The notes: generated from the sequence alone by a model not told the origin. Shown: positions 1 through 8,609, counted from the stretch's first letter. The stretch: DNA of 40,032 bases from an uncultured Muribaculaceae bacterium (GCA_910584525.1 CAJUAT010000006.1:29159-69190), one strand, 5' to 3'. Numbers and translations: made by a program.

Positions 1-72
1 GATACATAAATCACATACGATACATAAATCACATACGATACATAAATCACATACGATACATAAATCACATAC
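1..72. repeat. Tandem direct repeat, 18-bp unit, four copies
   Basis: Four exact head-to-tail copies of GATACATAAATCACATAC start at positions 1, 19, 37 and 55. A fifth copy would begin at 73, where the sequence breaks into unrelated bases. The array touches the window edge, so its full length is unknown. There are no spacers, so this is not a CRISPR array. It lies between an upstream gene outside the window and a terminator hairpin. It could be a variable-number tandem repeat. Confidence 0.9.
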
Positions 73-99
73 GCCACATCAACCCAACCAGATACTTCC

Positions 100-127
100 A
101 AGGGCATGCTCATAAAAGCATGCCCTT
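100..127. terminator. Terminator hairpin downstream of an off-window gene
   Basis: A perfect 11-bp stem (100-110 pairing with 117-127) encloses the 6-base loop CATAAA. The 3' arm ends in CTT and is followed by CTTATAA, a weak U-tract on the plus strand. It most likely ends a transcript entering from the left edge and insulates the exbB promoter. The stem is symmetrical enough to act in both directions. Confidence 0.7.
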
Positions 128-227
128 CTTATAACCTACTCGAACCTTAATACATACTAATTAGGGTCTGCAAATCATAACAAAGACTAAAAAGAATAAT
201 TTACCAATATTTTTTTCCGTTTGAGTA

Positions 228-257
228 TTTGAAATTTCGGAAAAATTGGTAATTTTG
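228..257 (+). promoter_or_regulatory. Bacteroidales-type promoter of the exbB-tonB operon
   Basis: The -33 element TTTG (228-231) and the -7 element TAATTTTG (250-257) match the Bacteroidetes consensus TTTG / TAnnTTTG, with an 18-bp spacer that is slightly short. Transcription would begin near 264, leaving a leader of about 235 bases before exbB. The leader contains a 10-bp palindrome GTATTAATAC at 352-361. I see no recognised riboswitch or convincing gene in it. A 64-codon frame beginning at 259 starts before the predicted transcript start and has no recognisable content. Confidence 0.65.
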
Positions 258-497
258 CATGTTGGAACGCGATAGGATGTCGGGAGGGGCCAAAGAAGGA
301 CTGACCGATGGATGTGGGACCCGAAGACAGCGTGCTATTATTAACACCCAAGTATTAATACCCAAGAGAAGCTCAACAGCCGACCTTATAACCAGGAACT
401 TAAATTATCGAAATCACCCTGCGGACACAAGTCTGCCACGATTAAGGAGATAAACAAACCAACAATACACAAACAAAACCAAGTTAATCAAAAGATT

Positions 498-1361
498 ATG
501 GAATCTCAGAAACCAATGGCTCCCAAGCCGGCAGCTCCCGCAACGGCAGCTGCGAAAGTCAAGAAAGAAGAAAAGATCAGCAACGTACGCGGTATCCGCA
601 ACGCCTTCCTGGTGATTCTGGCGTGTGCAGTGGCAGCTGTATGTATCTTCCTTTTCGCCATGGGAGCACCCAGCAACTTCGAAGGAGGCACAACCGACGG
701 ACATCCTCTGAACCTGGCCGGTACCGTATACAAAGGCGGTTTCATCGTGCCTATTCTGATGACCCTTCTTCTGACGGTAATCGTACTGTCGATAGAGCGT
801 TGGATCGCCATCAGCAGCGCCAGCGGCAAGGGCAACACCACGAAATTCGTTGCCGACATCAAGGCTGACCTGGCTGCCAACAAGATTGACGCCGCCATGC
901 AGCGCTGCCGCAACCAGAAAGGCTCCGTAGCTTCCGTAGTTTACAACACGCTGGTGAAGTACAAAGAGATGGAAGCCAACGACACCCTGAGCAAAGAGCA
1001 GAAGCTCACCACTCTCCGCAACGCCGTAGAGGAGGCTACCGCCCTCGAGATGCCGGGTCTGTCGCAGAACCTCCCCATCATCGCTACCCTCACCACCCTG
1101 GGTACTCTCGTCGGACTTCTCGGTACCGTTATGGGTATGATCAAGTCGTTCCAGGCTCTTGCAGCTTCCGGTTCGCCTGACTCCACCGAGCTCTCCACAG
1201 GTATCTCCGAGGCCCTTGTGAACACCGCCTTCGGTATCGCTACCGGTGCCTTCGCCGTTATCTCCTACAACTTCTTCACCAACAAGATCGACAACCTCAC
1301 CTACGCTATCGACGAAATCGGTTTCTCCATCGTAGCTACTTACGCTGCAACCCACAAATAA
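498..1361 (+). CDS. exbB: ExbB/TolQ/MotA-family proton channel
   Basis: This is the inner-membrane channel subunit that, with ExbD, uses the proton gradient to drive TonB. The 287-residue protein has an Ala/Pro/Lys-rich cytoplasmic N-terminus (1-30). Membrane segments lie near 36-56, 81-101, 191-215 and 240-260. The family signature TLGTLVGLLGTVMGMI falls at about 199-214. A fourth hydrophobic segment and the acidic/basic N-terminal extension are usual for the Bacteroidetes form. It opens an operon with two exbD genes and tonB (gap of 52 bases to exbD1). The ATG start follows an A-rich stretch without a strong Shine-Dalgarno sequence, which is normal for this phylum. Confidence 0.93.
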   Translation: MESQKPMAPKPAAPATAAAKVKKEEKISNVRGIRNAFLVILACAVAAVCIFLFAMGAPSNFEGGTTDGHPLNLAGTVYKGGFIVPILMTLLLTVIVLSIERWIAISSASGKGNTTKFVADIKADLAANKIDAAMQRCRNQKGSVASVVYNTLVKYKEMEANDTLSKEQKLTTLRNAVEEATALEMPGLSQNLPIIATLTTLGTLVGLLGTVMGMIKSFQALAASGSPDSTELSTGISEALVNTAFGIATGAFAVISYNFFTNKIDNLTYAIDEIGFSIVATYAATHK

Positions 1362-1413
1362 TCAGTGGAGAAAGAGACTCAACTTGTAAAACCGATTTAA
1401 ACAGACAGCAACA

Positions 1414-2139
1414 ATGGGAAGAGTAAAAATAGCCAAGAAGAGCACATTCATCGACATGACGGCGATGAGTGATGTGACGGTGCTTTTGCTTACCTTCTTC
1501 ATGCTGACCTCGACCTTCCTTTCAAAGGAGCCCACGCAAGTGATAACCCCGCCATCGGTATCAACCGAGAAGGTGCAGGAAACCAACTACGTGCAGGTGC
1601 TTCTGAGTCCCGAAGGGAAAGTCTGGCTCTCGATGAACAACGACACCTCCAAGAACTGGAGTAATGAAAAGATGCGCGCTGCGCTGTTGGACAAAGTGAG
1701 CGAGATTTACAACGAGACGCATAAGAACAAGATAAGCTTCACACCGGAGCAGAAATATGCCTTCAGCAAGATAGGTACCTTCGGCGTGCCGTTGAACCAG
1801 ATGGGAGCTTTCCTGGATCTGGCCGGCCAGCAGGAGGGACAGACAGCAATGGACAAATGGATGGACGGTACTGACGGAAATCCCAACCACACATCGGGTA
1901 TACCCATTTCATGGAACAAAGACGAGGCCAACCCGACAGAGTTCCAGATGTGGATGAAAGCGATGCGTCAGACCGACAACGAGAACCTCGCCGCAGCCAT
2001 CAAGGATGGTTCGGGCGTGGCTATCAAGGCCGACCAGAACACAGCCTTCGACGTTGTGCACATGGTGATGGACAACCTTCAGACCATCCATATGAATAAG
2101 TTTACGTTATTGACGGCTCTTAAGGGAGAGGAAGAATAA
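1414..2139 (+). CDS. exbD: ExbD/TolR-family biopolymer transport protein (first copy)
   Basis: This is the ExbD partner of the ExbB channel. A single N-terminal membrane segment lies at about 18-38. It contains the proton-path aspartate D20 in the context SDVTVLLLTFFM, the position equivalent to the essential Asp of ExbD and TolR. The rest of the 241 residues is periplasmic. It is much longer than the roughly 140 residues of the enterobacterial protein, because of a polar insertion at about 80-190 that is characteristic of long Bacteroidetes ExbDs. Four bases separate it from the next exbD, so the two are almost certainly translated from one message. Confidence 0.9.
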   Translation: MGRVKIAKKSTFIDMTAMSDVTVLLLTFFMLTSTFLSKEPTQVITPPSVSTEKVQETNYVQVLLSPEGKVWLSMNNDTSKNWSNEKMRAALLDKVSEIYNETHKNKISFTPEQKYAFSKIGTFGVPLNQMGAFLDLAGQQEGQTAMDKWMDGTDGNPNHTSGIPISWNKDEANPTEFQMWMKAMRQTDNENLAAAIKDGSGVAIKADQNTAFDVVHMVMDNLQTIHMNKFTLLTALKGEEE

Positions 2140-2143
2140 GAAA

Positions 2144-2920
2144 ATGGCAGAAGTTCAGCAAAACGACGGCGGCGGCAAGAAAAAAGGCGCCCAGAAAAAG
2201 ATGCAGATCAGGGTGGACTTTACCCCCATGGTCGACATGAACATGTTGCTCATTACGTTCTTCATGCTCTGTACGACAATGATCAAATCGCAAACATTGA
2301 CAATCGCCTTGCCCTCCAACGAGAAGGTAGACAACGTTGAGAACATGTCGCAGGCATCGGCCGACGATGCAGTGACCATCATTCTCGACGCCAAGCGCAA
2401 ATCCGGCTCGTTCGAGGTAGACACAGTCAACGGCAAGGTGGTCCCCGTGGTTTACTACTACTTCGGGAAGCCTGGCGGCGAAGCCGGCCTTGGCTCGACC
2501 CCCGAATCAGTGGCAGCCAACAACAACCTTCAGGAATCTGAGTTCCTCAGCAACGACGAGAAATCAGGCAAAGCACGCGGCATCCGCGAGATTATCCAGC
2601 AGCGTAACAAGGACGTGCTCGAGAAAATCACGGAGCTGAAGAAAAAGTACGCCGACGGCGGATTCGGCAGCCTTGAGACCAAGGAAGGTCGCGAGAAAGC
2701 CCAGGCCAAGTACGACGAAGAGGCTTCAAAAGTCCGCAAGGACGAGAACCTCAAGAAGCCTGTGATCATCATCAAATCGACTCCCCAGGCTTTCTACGGC
2801 AGCCTCGTCTCGGTGCTCGATGAAATGCAGATCAACTCGATTTCCAAGTATCAGATCGATAACATGACGAAAGCCGACTCCACTATGGTGATCGACTATC
2901 AGAACCGTCATCATAAGTAA
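2144..2920 (+). CDS. exbD: ExbD/TolR-family biopolymer transport protein (second copy)
   Basis: This is a second ExbD, 258 residues, following the first by four bases. It has a Lys-rich cytoplasmic N-terminus (12-19) and a membrane segment at about 29-47. The candidate proton-carrying residue is D31 in the context PMVDMNMLLITFFML. The periplasmic part (50-258) carries a long charged, probably helical insertion at about 130-205, rich in Lys and Glu. Only the membrane segment resembles the first copy closely, so the two probably form a heteromer rather than being redundant. That last point is inference. Confidence 0.9.
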   Translation: MAEVQQNDGGGKKKGAQKKMQIRVDFTPMVDMNMLLITFFMLCTTMIKSQTLTIALPSNEKVDNVENMSQASADDAVTIILDAKRKSGSFEVDTVNGKVVPVVYYYFGKPGGEAGLGSTPESVAANNNLQESEFLSNDEKSGKARGIREIIQQRNKDVLEKITELKKKYADGGFGSLETKEGREKAQAKYDEEASKVRKDENLKKPVIIIKSTPQAFYGSLVSVLDEMQINSISKYQIDNMTKADSTMVIDYQNRHHK

Positions 2921-2956
2921 TGTTGGATTTATTAACCTTTAAAGCAAGCAGAAAAA

Positions 2957-3826
2957 ATGGCTAAAAGTAGTGTAGATCTGACATCACGCGCATGGAATGA
3001 CCTGATATTCGAAGGCAAGAACAAAGACTTCGGAGCCTACCAGATAAGAAAACAGAGCGACAAGCGTCACAACATGGCTATGCTCTATATGCTTATCGGA
3101 CTGGTAGTAGTGTTCTTCCTGATTCTGGGTTATAGCAAATACTCCGACTATCGTGCCGAGCAGAAGGCTCTCGAGCTGAAGGAACAGCGCGAGAAGATGA
3201 TGCAGGCTCAGATGGCCGAGCAGGAAGCCGAGCCCGAGGAAGAGGAAGTGGAAGAGCAGAAGTTCGAACAGCCTGAAGTGGAAGTACCCGAAGAGGTGCT
3301 GGCCACCGTACAGGTAACCCAGATAGCAATCGTTGACGCCGACAAGGTGAAAAACGAGGTAATGGATATGGATACCCAGAAAGAGGACAACACCGCCCGC
3401 GGCGTTGTGACTCAGGAAGGTAGCGACGACGCCGACAAATTCAAGGCCGTGCAGGAACAGGTTGTGGTCAAGGAACCGGAACCTGAGGTAAAGCCCAAGG
3501 AAGAGGAAATCTTCGTGGCTGTAGAGCAGCAGGCCGAGTTCCCCGGGGGTCAGGCAGCCCTTATGAAGTGGCTTTCCAATAATATCCGCTATCCCGAATC
3601 GGCTCAGCAGAACGACATCCAGGGTCGCGTTATAGTGAAGTTCGTGGTTGAGAAAGATGGTTCCATCGGCAATGCCACCATCCTCAAGGGTGTCGACAGA
3701 GACCTTGACCGCGAAGCTATCAGAGTCGTTAAGAAGATGCCCAAATGGCAGCCCGGCAAGAACAATGGTGTAGCCGTTCGTTCTTACTTCAACCTGCCTG
3801 TGACCTTCAGACTCCAAAACCAGTAA
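2957..3826 (+). CDS. tonB: TonB energy-transducing protein
   Basis: TonB spans the periplasm and passes energy from ExbB/ExbD to outer-membrane receptors. The 289-residue protein has a cytoplasmic N-terminus with the Bacteroidetes-specific motif FEGKNKDFGAYQIRK (18-32). A membrane anchor lies at about 41-59. An acidic, Glu/Pro/Val-rich periplasmic linker covers about 75-190 and takes the place of the Pro-Lys linker of the enterobacterial protein. A TonB C-terminal domain covers about 200-289, containing FPGGQAAL, IRYPESAQ and GRVIVKFVVEKDGSI. It is the last gene before a strong terminator and would serve receptors such as the BtuB homologue at 32123. Confidence 0.93.
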   Translation: MAKSSVDLTSRAWNDLIFEGKNKDFGAYQIRKQSDKRHNMAMLYMLIGLVVVFFLILGYSKYSDYRAEQKALELKEQREKMMQAQMAEQEAEPEEEEVEEQKFEQPEVEVPEEVLATVQVTQIAIVDADKVKNEVMDMDTQKEDNTARGVVTQEGSDDADKFKAVQEQVVVKEPEPEVKPKEEEIFVAVEQQAEFPGGQAALMKWLSNNIRYPESAQQNDIQGRVIVKFVVEKDGSIGNATILKGVDRDLDREAIRVVKKMPKWQPGKNNGVAVRSYFNLPVTFRLQNQ

Positions 3827-3848
3827 ATTACTGAGATTCTCCATATCG

Positions 3849-3888
3849 GGAAGAGGATGGTTTAAACGAACTGTCCTCTTCCTTTTTT
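3849..3888 (+). terminator. Rho-independent terminator after tonB
   Basis: A 9-bp stem GGAAGAGGA (3849-3857) pairs with TCCTCTTCC (3874-3882) and is followed directly by six T residues (3883-3888). It lies 22 bases after the tonB stop codon and closes the exbB-exbD-exbD-tonB unit. Confidence 0.85.
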
Positions 3889-3924
3889 ATATCCCCGTTA
3901 TTTAATCTTTTATATTCCCCGTTA

Positions 3925-3955
3925 TTGCACCGGTCGGAATTTTTAGTTAATTTTA
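3925..3955 (+). promoter_or_regulatory. Possible weak promoter upstream of the small membrane protein
   Basis: TTG (3925-3927) and TAATTTTA (3948-3955, one mismatch to TAnnTTTG) are separated by 20 bases. It sits between the tonB terminator and the gene at 4035, where a promoter is expected. The imperfect -7 element keeps confidence low. Confidence 0.35.
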
Positions 3956-4034
3956 CAATTCAAATGGCAAACGACCTCATGAACCCAAAATTACTCCAAT
4001 TGTTAAATAAATAGAAACCAAAAACATTAAAGTT

Positions 4035-4247
4035 ATGATGGGAAATGAAGATAATCGTCAGGGGATGCCCAAAGGAGGGCGACTGGCTTTCGGAATTCTT
4101 ATGATATTCGTATACGTAGGAATGGGGCTGCTGTTCATCTTCAACGTGTTCAATATTGACAGCCGGGCATTAAGCTGCGTCATCGGCGGCCTGCTGTGCG
4201 CCTATGGCGTATGGCGCGGATACCGTCTATACCGGGGCTGGAATTAG
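4035..4247 (+). CDS. Small two-helix inner-membrane protein
   Basis: This is a 70-residue protein of unrecognised family. It has a polar, Gly-rich N-terminus (1-15), two predicted membrane helices (about 17-39 and 45-62) and an Arg-rich C-terminal end (GYRLYRGWN). The charge pattern suggests both ends face the cytoplasm. It lies between tonB and a PstS-like lipoprotein and ends 53 bases before that gene. It is probably part of the same conserved Bacteroidetes neighbourhood, but no function can be assigned from sequence. Confidence 0.7.
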   Translation: MMGNEDNRQGMPKGGRLAFGILMIFVYVGMGLLFIFNVFNIDSRALSCVIGGLLCAYGVWRGYRLYRGWN

Positions 4248-4300
4248 AATCAGCCACTCTCCCACTCTATCAATCTCTTAAGAAACATCACTTTACGATT

Positions 4301-5305
4301 ATGAAAAAAATAAGGACGGGGTTGCTTCTGTTGGCCTGTCTGGCCATGATAGGCGCCGCATCGTGCGGCAAAATCAAGAAAGGCGAATACGCCAAGGGAA
4401 GTGCCACCATATTTTGCGACGACGGATTCAAGAACATTCTTGAAGAAGAGATAGAAGTGTTCGAATATTCCTATCCGGGGAGTTCGATAATCCCGTTCTA
4501 TGTCGACGAACAGTCGGCCATCGACACGTTGATGGCCGACGGCACCCAGGCGATAATAGTGACGCGGGAACTCACCAAGGAACAGATACGGTACATGAAG
4601 GACAAGTTCAAGCGGGTGGTACGCACTCGTCCTATAGCCGTGGATGCCGTGGCGCTCATCACCAACAAGAGCAACGATGTACAGTCGCTCTCGATGACCG
4701 AGATCGGAGAACTTCTCAATGGCAAGAAGACCCGCTGGACCGACTTTGGCGGCAACGACACCACTGCCGTAAAGATAGTGTTCGACAATGCCGGCTCGTC
4801 GACGGTAAGCTATATGCGCGATACCTTCCTGCCTGCCGGCGCCAAGATTTCCGACAATCCCCATGCCTTCGCGCAGAAAAACAATGCGGCGGTATTCGAC
4901 GTAGTCAAGAAAGACAAGAACGCACTTGGTATCATCAGCGTAAGCTGGCTCGGCGACGACCTCAGCCTCGCACAGAATGTGCCAGTCGACAAACGTTATG
5001 AGGATTATCAGAATCAAAATGATACCATTGCCACTAAACTAACTACCGCCGTCAATGTCTTAAAGATAAGCAACCCTACGGAAAAGAACGACTTCGATCC
5101 CGTGGCATATAAGCCTTATCAAGTATATATCAATTCGGGAGAATATCCGTTATTTAGAAAGGTCTACATGATATCTACGGCCTCCAACTCGACGGTACTG
5201 TATAGCTTCTATACCTTCGTAACGGGATTCGCGGGTCAGAAAATCATTAGCCGCACGGGCATTTTACCCTACAATGTAAGCGCCCGGGTTGTGGAACTGA
5301 AATAG
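4301..5305 (+). CDS. PstS-like periplasmic substrate-binding lipoprotein
   Basis: This is a 334-residue protein of the phosphate ABC-transporter binding-protein superfamily. The N-terminus is a lipoprotein signal: a Lys/Arg start, a Leu-rich core and a lipobox-like Ala-Ala-Ser with Cys22 as the expected acylated residue. The features resemble PstS-type type II binding proteins, including GSSTV at about 166-170, in the region that in PstS contacts phosphate. The frame is open further upstream to 4196, but the ATG at 4301 was chosen because it places the signal peptide at the start and avoids overlap with the previous gene. No pstC, pstA or pstB is nearby, so it is an orphan binding protein. 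Its position between tonB and a TPR gene suggests a role linked to envelope energisation. Confidence 0.78.
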   Translation: MKKIRTGLLLLACLAMIGAASCGKIKKGEYAKGSATIFCDDGFKNILEEEIEVFEYSYPGSSIIPFYVDEQSAIDTLMADGTQAIIVTRELTKEQIRYMKDKFKRVVRTRPIAVDAVALITNKSNDVQSLSMTEIGELLNGKKTRWTDFGGNDTTAVKIVFDNAGSSTVSYMRDTFLPAGAKISDNPHAFAQKNNAAVFDVVKKDKNALGIISVSWLGDDLSLAQNVPVDKRYEDYQNQNDTIATKLTTAVNVLKISNPTEKNDFDPVAYKPYQVYINSGEYPLFRKVYMISTASNSTVLYSFYTFVTGFAGQKIISRTGILPYNVSARVVELK

Positions 5306-5320
5306 TAAAAACAACAAGAT

Positions 5321-6967
5321 ATGAAATTCAAAGGAATCATCACGCTCTGCATGTGCGGAGCCTTCGCCTTGGGAGTATCGGCCCAGACCCATGTGGAGGG
5401 TCAGGAATACTTCAAGGCCGACCAGTTCGATAATGCCAAGGAGCTGTTGACGCGTGCCCTCAACAATGCGGGTACCGACAAATCAGTCGCCAACTATTAC
5501 CTGGGCATGATAGCAGTAGAGGAAAACAAGCTCGACGAGGCCGGCAAACACTTTGCCGCCGGCGTACAGGCCAACCCCGACTATGCCTACAACTATGTGG
5601 GACAGGGCTTGCTGAAGCTCAAGAGCGGAGATGCCAAGACTGCCGAACAGGATTTCAAGCAGGCCGACAAGCTCGCCAAGAAGGATCCGGGCGTTGTGAT
5701 AGCGATAGCCCGCGCATACAACGACGTTGACCCCGTGGCTTATGCCAAGCAGATTGACAAGAATGTGGAGAAAGCCCGCAAGTGGAACATGCAGAACCCC
5801 GACATCTACATCTTCGAGGGAGACCGTTTCCGCGTGCAGAAAGATGCCGGCAAGGCTGCAGGCATGTACGAGATGGCAGCCAACTACGACAAGGCCGCTG
5901 CCCCCGCATACGTGAAATATGCAAGCCTCTTCACCCGCGTCAACCAGGACTACGCCATCAAGAAGCTTCAGGAGCTTCTGAGCGAGAATCCCAACTCGGC
6001 TCTCGGACAGCGCGAACTCGCCAACGCCTATTACAACAAGGGCGATTACGCCAATGCAGCCAAACAGTATGCCGCATATGTCAACAACCCGAGCCACTTC
6101 AAGAGCGACGAGAACCGTTACGCGTTCCTCCTCTTCTATGGCGGCGACTTCCAGAAAGGTTACGACTATGCCACGCAGCGTCTCAACCAGAACCCTGCTG
6201 ACTTCACCGCGATGCGTTACCAGTTCATGAACGCCGCCCAGATACCGGCGCTCAAGGACCAGTACCTCACCCTGGCTGAAAATCTGGTCAAGACTCATGC
6301 TAAGAATCCCAAGGAGAACCGTTTCGCTCCCATCGACTATAACCTCATCTCGCAAGAGCTGAGCAGCGCCAAGAAATTCGACGAGGCTGTGAACCTTCTT
6401 GAAGAGGGTATCAAGGACAATCCCGACAATGCCGCCCTCAACAAGCAGCTCGCCATGATCTACATCGACGCCAGCGACACGATTCCCAACAGCCTCGCTC
6501 TTGCAGCAAAGGCTTTCAAGGGTTATATCGACAAGACCGAGGAGCCTACCTACAACGATTATATCCAGCAGGCTACGTTCCTATACTATGCAGGCGTACA
6601 GGACAAAGCCAATGCCTCGAAATATTTCGACGAGGAAAAGACATATCTCGACAAGGCTGCCGCCGCCTATCCCGGCTTCTACAAGCCCAACAAGATGCGT
6701 GGCGACATAGCCAAGCAGCAGGCCGACAAGGCTAACGTGGAGAAAGCAGCAGCTCCCCTCTACGAGCAGGCAATAGCCGAATTCGAGACCATCGCCCCCG
6801 ACAAACGCAGCAATGCTGCCAAGTCCGACGCCAAGGAGATGTACCTCTATCTCGGCAACTATTACCTCGATGGCGGCGACAAGGCTAAGGCAAAGCAGAT
6901 GTTCAACAAATATCTTGAACTCGACCCCAACAATGCCGACGTCCGCAAATTCGCCGACAGCCTCTGA
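5321..6967 (+). CDS. Secreted tetratricopeptide-repeat protein
   Basis: This 548-residue protein has a cleavable signal peptide (about 1-21, ending VSAQ) and is then almost entirely TPR-like helical repeats. Typical pieces include GQEYFKADQFDNAKELL (about 27-43), ANAYYNKGDYANAAKQYAAY (about 235-254) and a final repeat ending KYLELDPNNADV. It follows the PstS-like gene by 15 bases and would be cotranscribed with it. TPR proteins are scaffolds, and this one is expected in the periplasm. Its association with tonB and the binding-protein gene suggests that it organises or regulates envelope complexes, which is inference. Confidence 0.85.
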   Translation: MKFKGIITLCMCGAFALGVSAQTHVEGQEYFKADQFDNAKELLTRALNNAGTDKSVANYYLGMIAVEENKLDEAGKHFAAGVQANPDYAYNYVGQGLLKLKSGDAKTAEQDFKQADKLAKKDPGVVIAIARAYNDVDPVAYAKQIDKNVEKARKWNMQNPDIYIFEGDRFRVQKDAGKAAGMYEMAANYDKAAAPAYVKYASLFTRVNQDYAIKKLQELLSENPNSALGQRELANAYYNKGDYANAAKQYAAYVNNPSHFKSDENRYAFLLFYGGDFQKGYDYATQRLNQNPADFTAMRYQFMNAAQIPALKDQYLTLAENLVKTHAKNPKENRFAPIDYNLISQELSSAKKFDEAVNLLEEGIKDNPDNAALNKQLAMIYIDASDTIPNSLALAAKAFKGYIDKTEEPTYNDYIQQATFLYYAGVQDKANASKYFDEEKTYLDKAAAAYPGFYKPNKMRGDIAKQQADKANVEKAAAPLYEQAIAEFETIAPDKRSNAAKSDAKEMYLYLGNYYLDGGDKAKAKQMFNKYLELDPNNADVRKFADSL

Positions 6968-7017
6968 ACAGTCTGAATCCCGTATTGACAGTACGGGTAA
7001 ACATTCTTGAAACATCT

Positions 7018-7054
7018 CGGCAGCGTGGTGCAGAACACCGCGCTGCCGCTTTTT
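7018..7054 (+). terminator. Strong rho-independent terminator after the TPR gene
   Basis: A 13-bp stem (7018-7030 with 7036-7048, one T-G wobble) encloses the five-base loop CAGAA and is followed by CTTTTT. It ends the PstS-like/TPR transcript and separates it from the nqr operon. Confidence 0.9.
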
Positions 7055-7119
7055 CATACCCCCGCGATTCCCCCTTTATCACCCGCAATCTCCTCATATT
7101 CACTTGGGCAATAATTCTT

Positions 7120-7151
7120 TTTGGCATTTTTAATATTTTTTTGTACTTTTG
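7120..7151 (+). promoter_or_regulatory. Promoter of the nqr operon
   Basis: TTTG (7120-7123) and TACTTTTG (7144-7151) are exact matches to the Bacteroidetes -33/-7 consensus with the preferred 20-bp spacer. Transcription should start near 7158, leaving a leader of about 77 bases before nqrA. Confidence 0.85.
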
Positions 7152-7234
7152 CATTCGATGCAATTAAAGAAATTTCTCTTTAATTGGATTCCCCAATATA
7201 GGAATATACACCAATACTCAGGACTATCACAGTC

Positions 7235-8569
7235 ATGTCAAAGGTAATAAAGATAAAGAAAGGGTTGGATATACCGTTGACGGGACGGGCCACCGACCAG
7301 AAAGAGAAAGACACCGTCACGCGACGCTTCGGGCTGATACCGGATGATTTTCCGGGATACAAATGGAAGGTGTCGGTAAAGGCTGGCGACAGCGTGAAAG
7401 CTGGCGACCCGTTGCTGTATGCCAAGGAAGACGAGTCAGTGCGGATAGTGTCGCCGGCCAGCGGTACTGTAACCGACATACACCGTGGCGAGCGACGCAA
7501 GATTGAATATGTGGAGGTAGAAGGCACGGCAGGTGTCGGCGAGGTGACATTGCCGGCGAATGCCAACCGGGAGGCCGTATTGACTCTTCTCAAAGAGTGC
7601 GGCCTTTTCGCCATGATGCGCCAGCGTCCATTCGACATGGTGCCCTTCATGCCTCAGACTCCTCGCGACATCTTCGTCACGGCATTCGACACCGCGCCTT
7701 TGGCAGCTTCGATGCTCGACTTCGTCGACAGGCACCACCTCGAGAAGGGTCTCGAGATTCTCGGCATCCTCACCGACGGCAAAGTATATCTGTCGGTGCC
7801 CACAGGCAGCGGCATAGAGTCGAGGGCAGCAGAGGTCTATGAGTTCGAGGGTCCCCACCCCGCCGGCAATGTCGGCACACAGATAGCCGCGATAGCGCCT
7901 GTGGACAAGGGTGATGTGGTGTGGACTCTCGATGCGCTGACTGCCGCAAGAATAGGACGCCTCTTCGCCACAGGAAAGCTTGACTTCATCACCGCCGTGG
8001 CCCTGACGGGGCCCGAAGTGGAGAAGCCGCATATGGTGGAGACCGCGATAGGCGCATGCATAGAATCGCTGGTGAAAGGCCAGCTCAAAAACGATGGTCT
8101 TCACAAACGCATCATCTCGGGCAACGTTCTCACCGGCGAGCGCATAAAGGACATGAACGGATTCCTGCGTTACCCCTACCGCCAGATCACGGTGATTGAA
8201 GAAGGCGACGACGCCGACGAGTTCATGGGCTGGGCATCGATGAATCCCCGCAAATACAGCGTGCATCACACCTTCCCCACATTCCTCAAGGGTCTGGGCA
8301 AAGGATTCCATTTCGATGCCCGTGTGCGCGGCGGTCACCGTGCCATGATCATGAGCAACGAATACGACAAGGTGTTCCCCATGGACATATACCCCGAATA
8401 TCTCATCAAAGCCATTATGGCCAAGGATATCGACCGCATGGAGAAACTCGGAATCTACGAAGTGGCCCCGGAGGACTTCGCCCTCGCCGAATTTGTGGAC
8501 ACTTCAAAACTCGAACTCCAGAAAATAGTGCGTGACGGACTCCTCTACCTCCGTCAGGAGACTATCTGA
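7235..8569 (+). CDS. nqrA: Na+-translocating NADH:quinone oxidoreductase subunit A
   Basis: NqrA is the peripheral subunit on the cytoplasmic side of the sodium-pumping NADH:ubiquinone/menaquinone oxidoreductase and is linked to quinone binding. The 444-residue length matches the family. The N-terminus carries the usual KIKKGLDIPLTGRA, and the body has no membrane segment. The first gene of a complete A-F operon, it starts about 77 bases after a consensus promoter. There is a 40-base gap to the start chosen for nqrB. Confidence 0.95.
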   Translation: MSKVIKIKKGLDIPLTGRATDQKEKDTVTRRFGLIPDDFPGYKWKVSVKAGDSVKAGDPLLYAKEDESVRIVSPASGTVTDIHRGERRKIEYVEVEGTAGVGEVTLPANANREAVLTLLKECGLFAMMRQRPFDMVPFMPQTPRDIFVTAFDTAPLAASMLDFVDRHHLEKGLEILGILTDGKVYLSVPTGSGIESRAAEVYEFEGPHPAGNVGTQIAAIAPVDKGDVVWTLDALTAARIGRLFATGKLDFITAVALTGPEVEKPHMVETAIGACIESLVKGQLKNDGLHKRIISGNVLTGERIKDMNGFLRYPYRQITVIEEGDDADEFMGWASMNPRKYSVHHTFPTFLKGLGKGFHFDARVRGGHRAMIMSNEYDKVFPMDIYPEYLIKAIMAKDIDRMEKLGIYEVAPEDFALAEFVDTSKLELQKIVRDGLLYLRQETI

Positions 8570-8609
8570 CGTCAAGACTACAATCTCAGAATCACAATAC
8601 TTATTGATC

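Noticed and set aside
1..72. Possible CRISPR array
   Set aside because: The repeats are head-to-tail without spacers, and there are no cas genes in the window.
259..453. 64-codon open frame ahead of exbB
   Set aside because: It begins before the predicted transcript start, is rich in Arg, has no recognisable domain, and lies in the leader. It may be chance.
4196..4300. N-terminal extension of the PstS-like gene
   Set aside because: It would place the lipoprotein signal 35 residues inside the protein and overlap the small membrane gene.
8532..8609. Upstream ATG extension of nqrB
   Set aside because: It would overlap nqrA by 38 bases and add residues not seen in NqrB. The GTG at 8610 gives the normal N-terminus.
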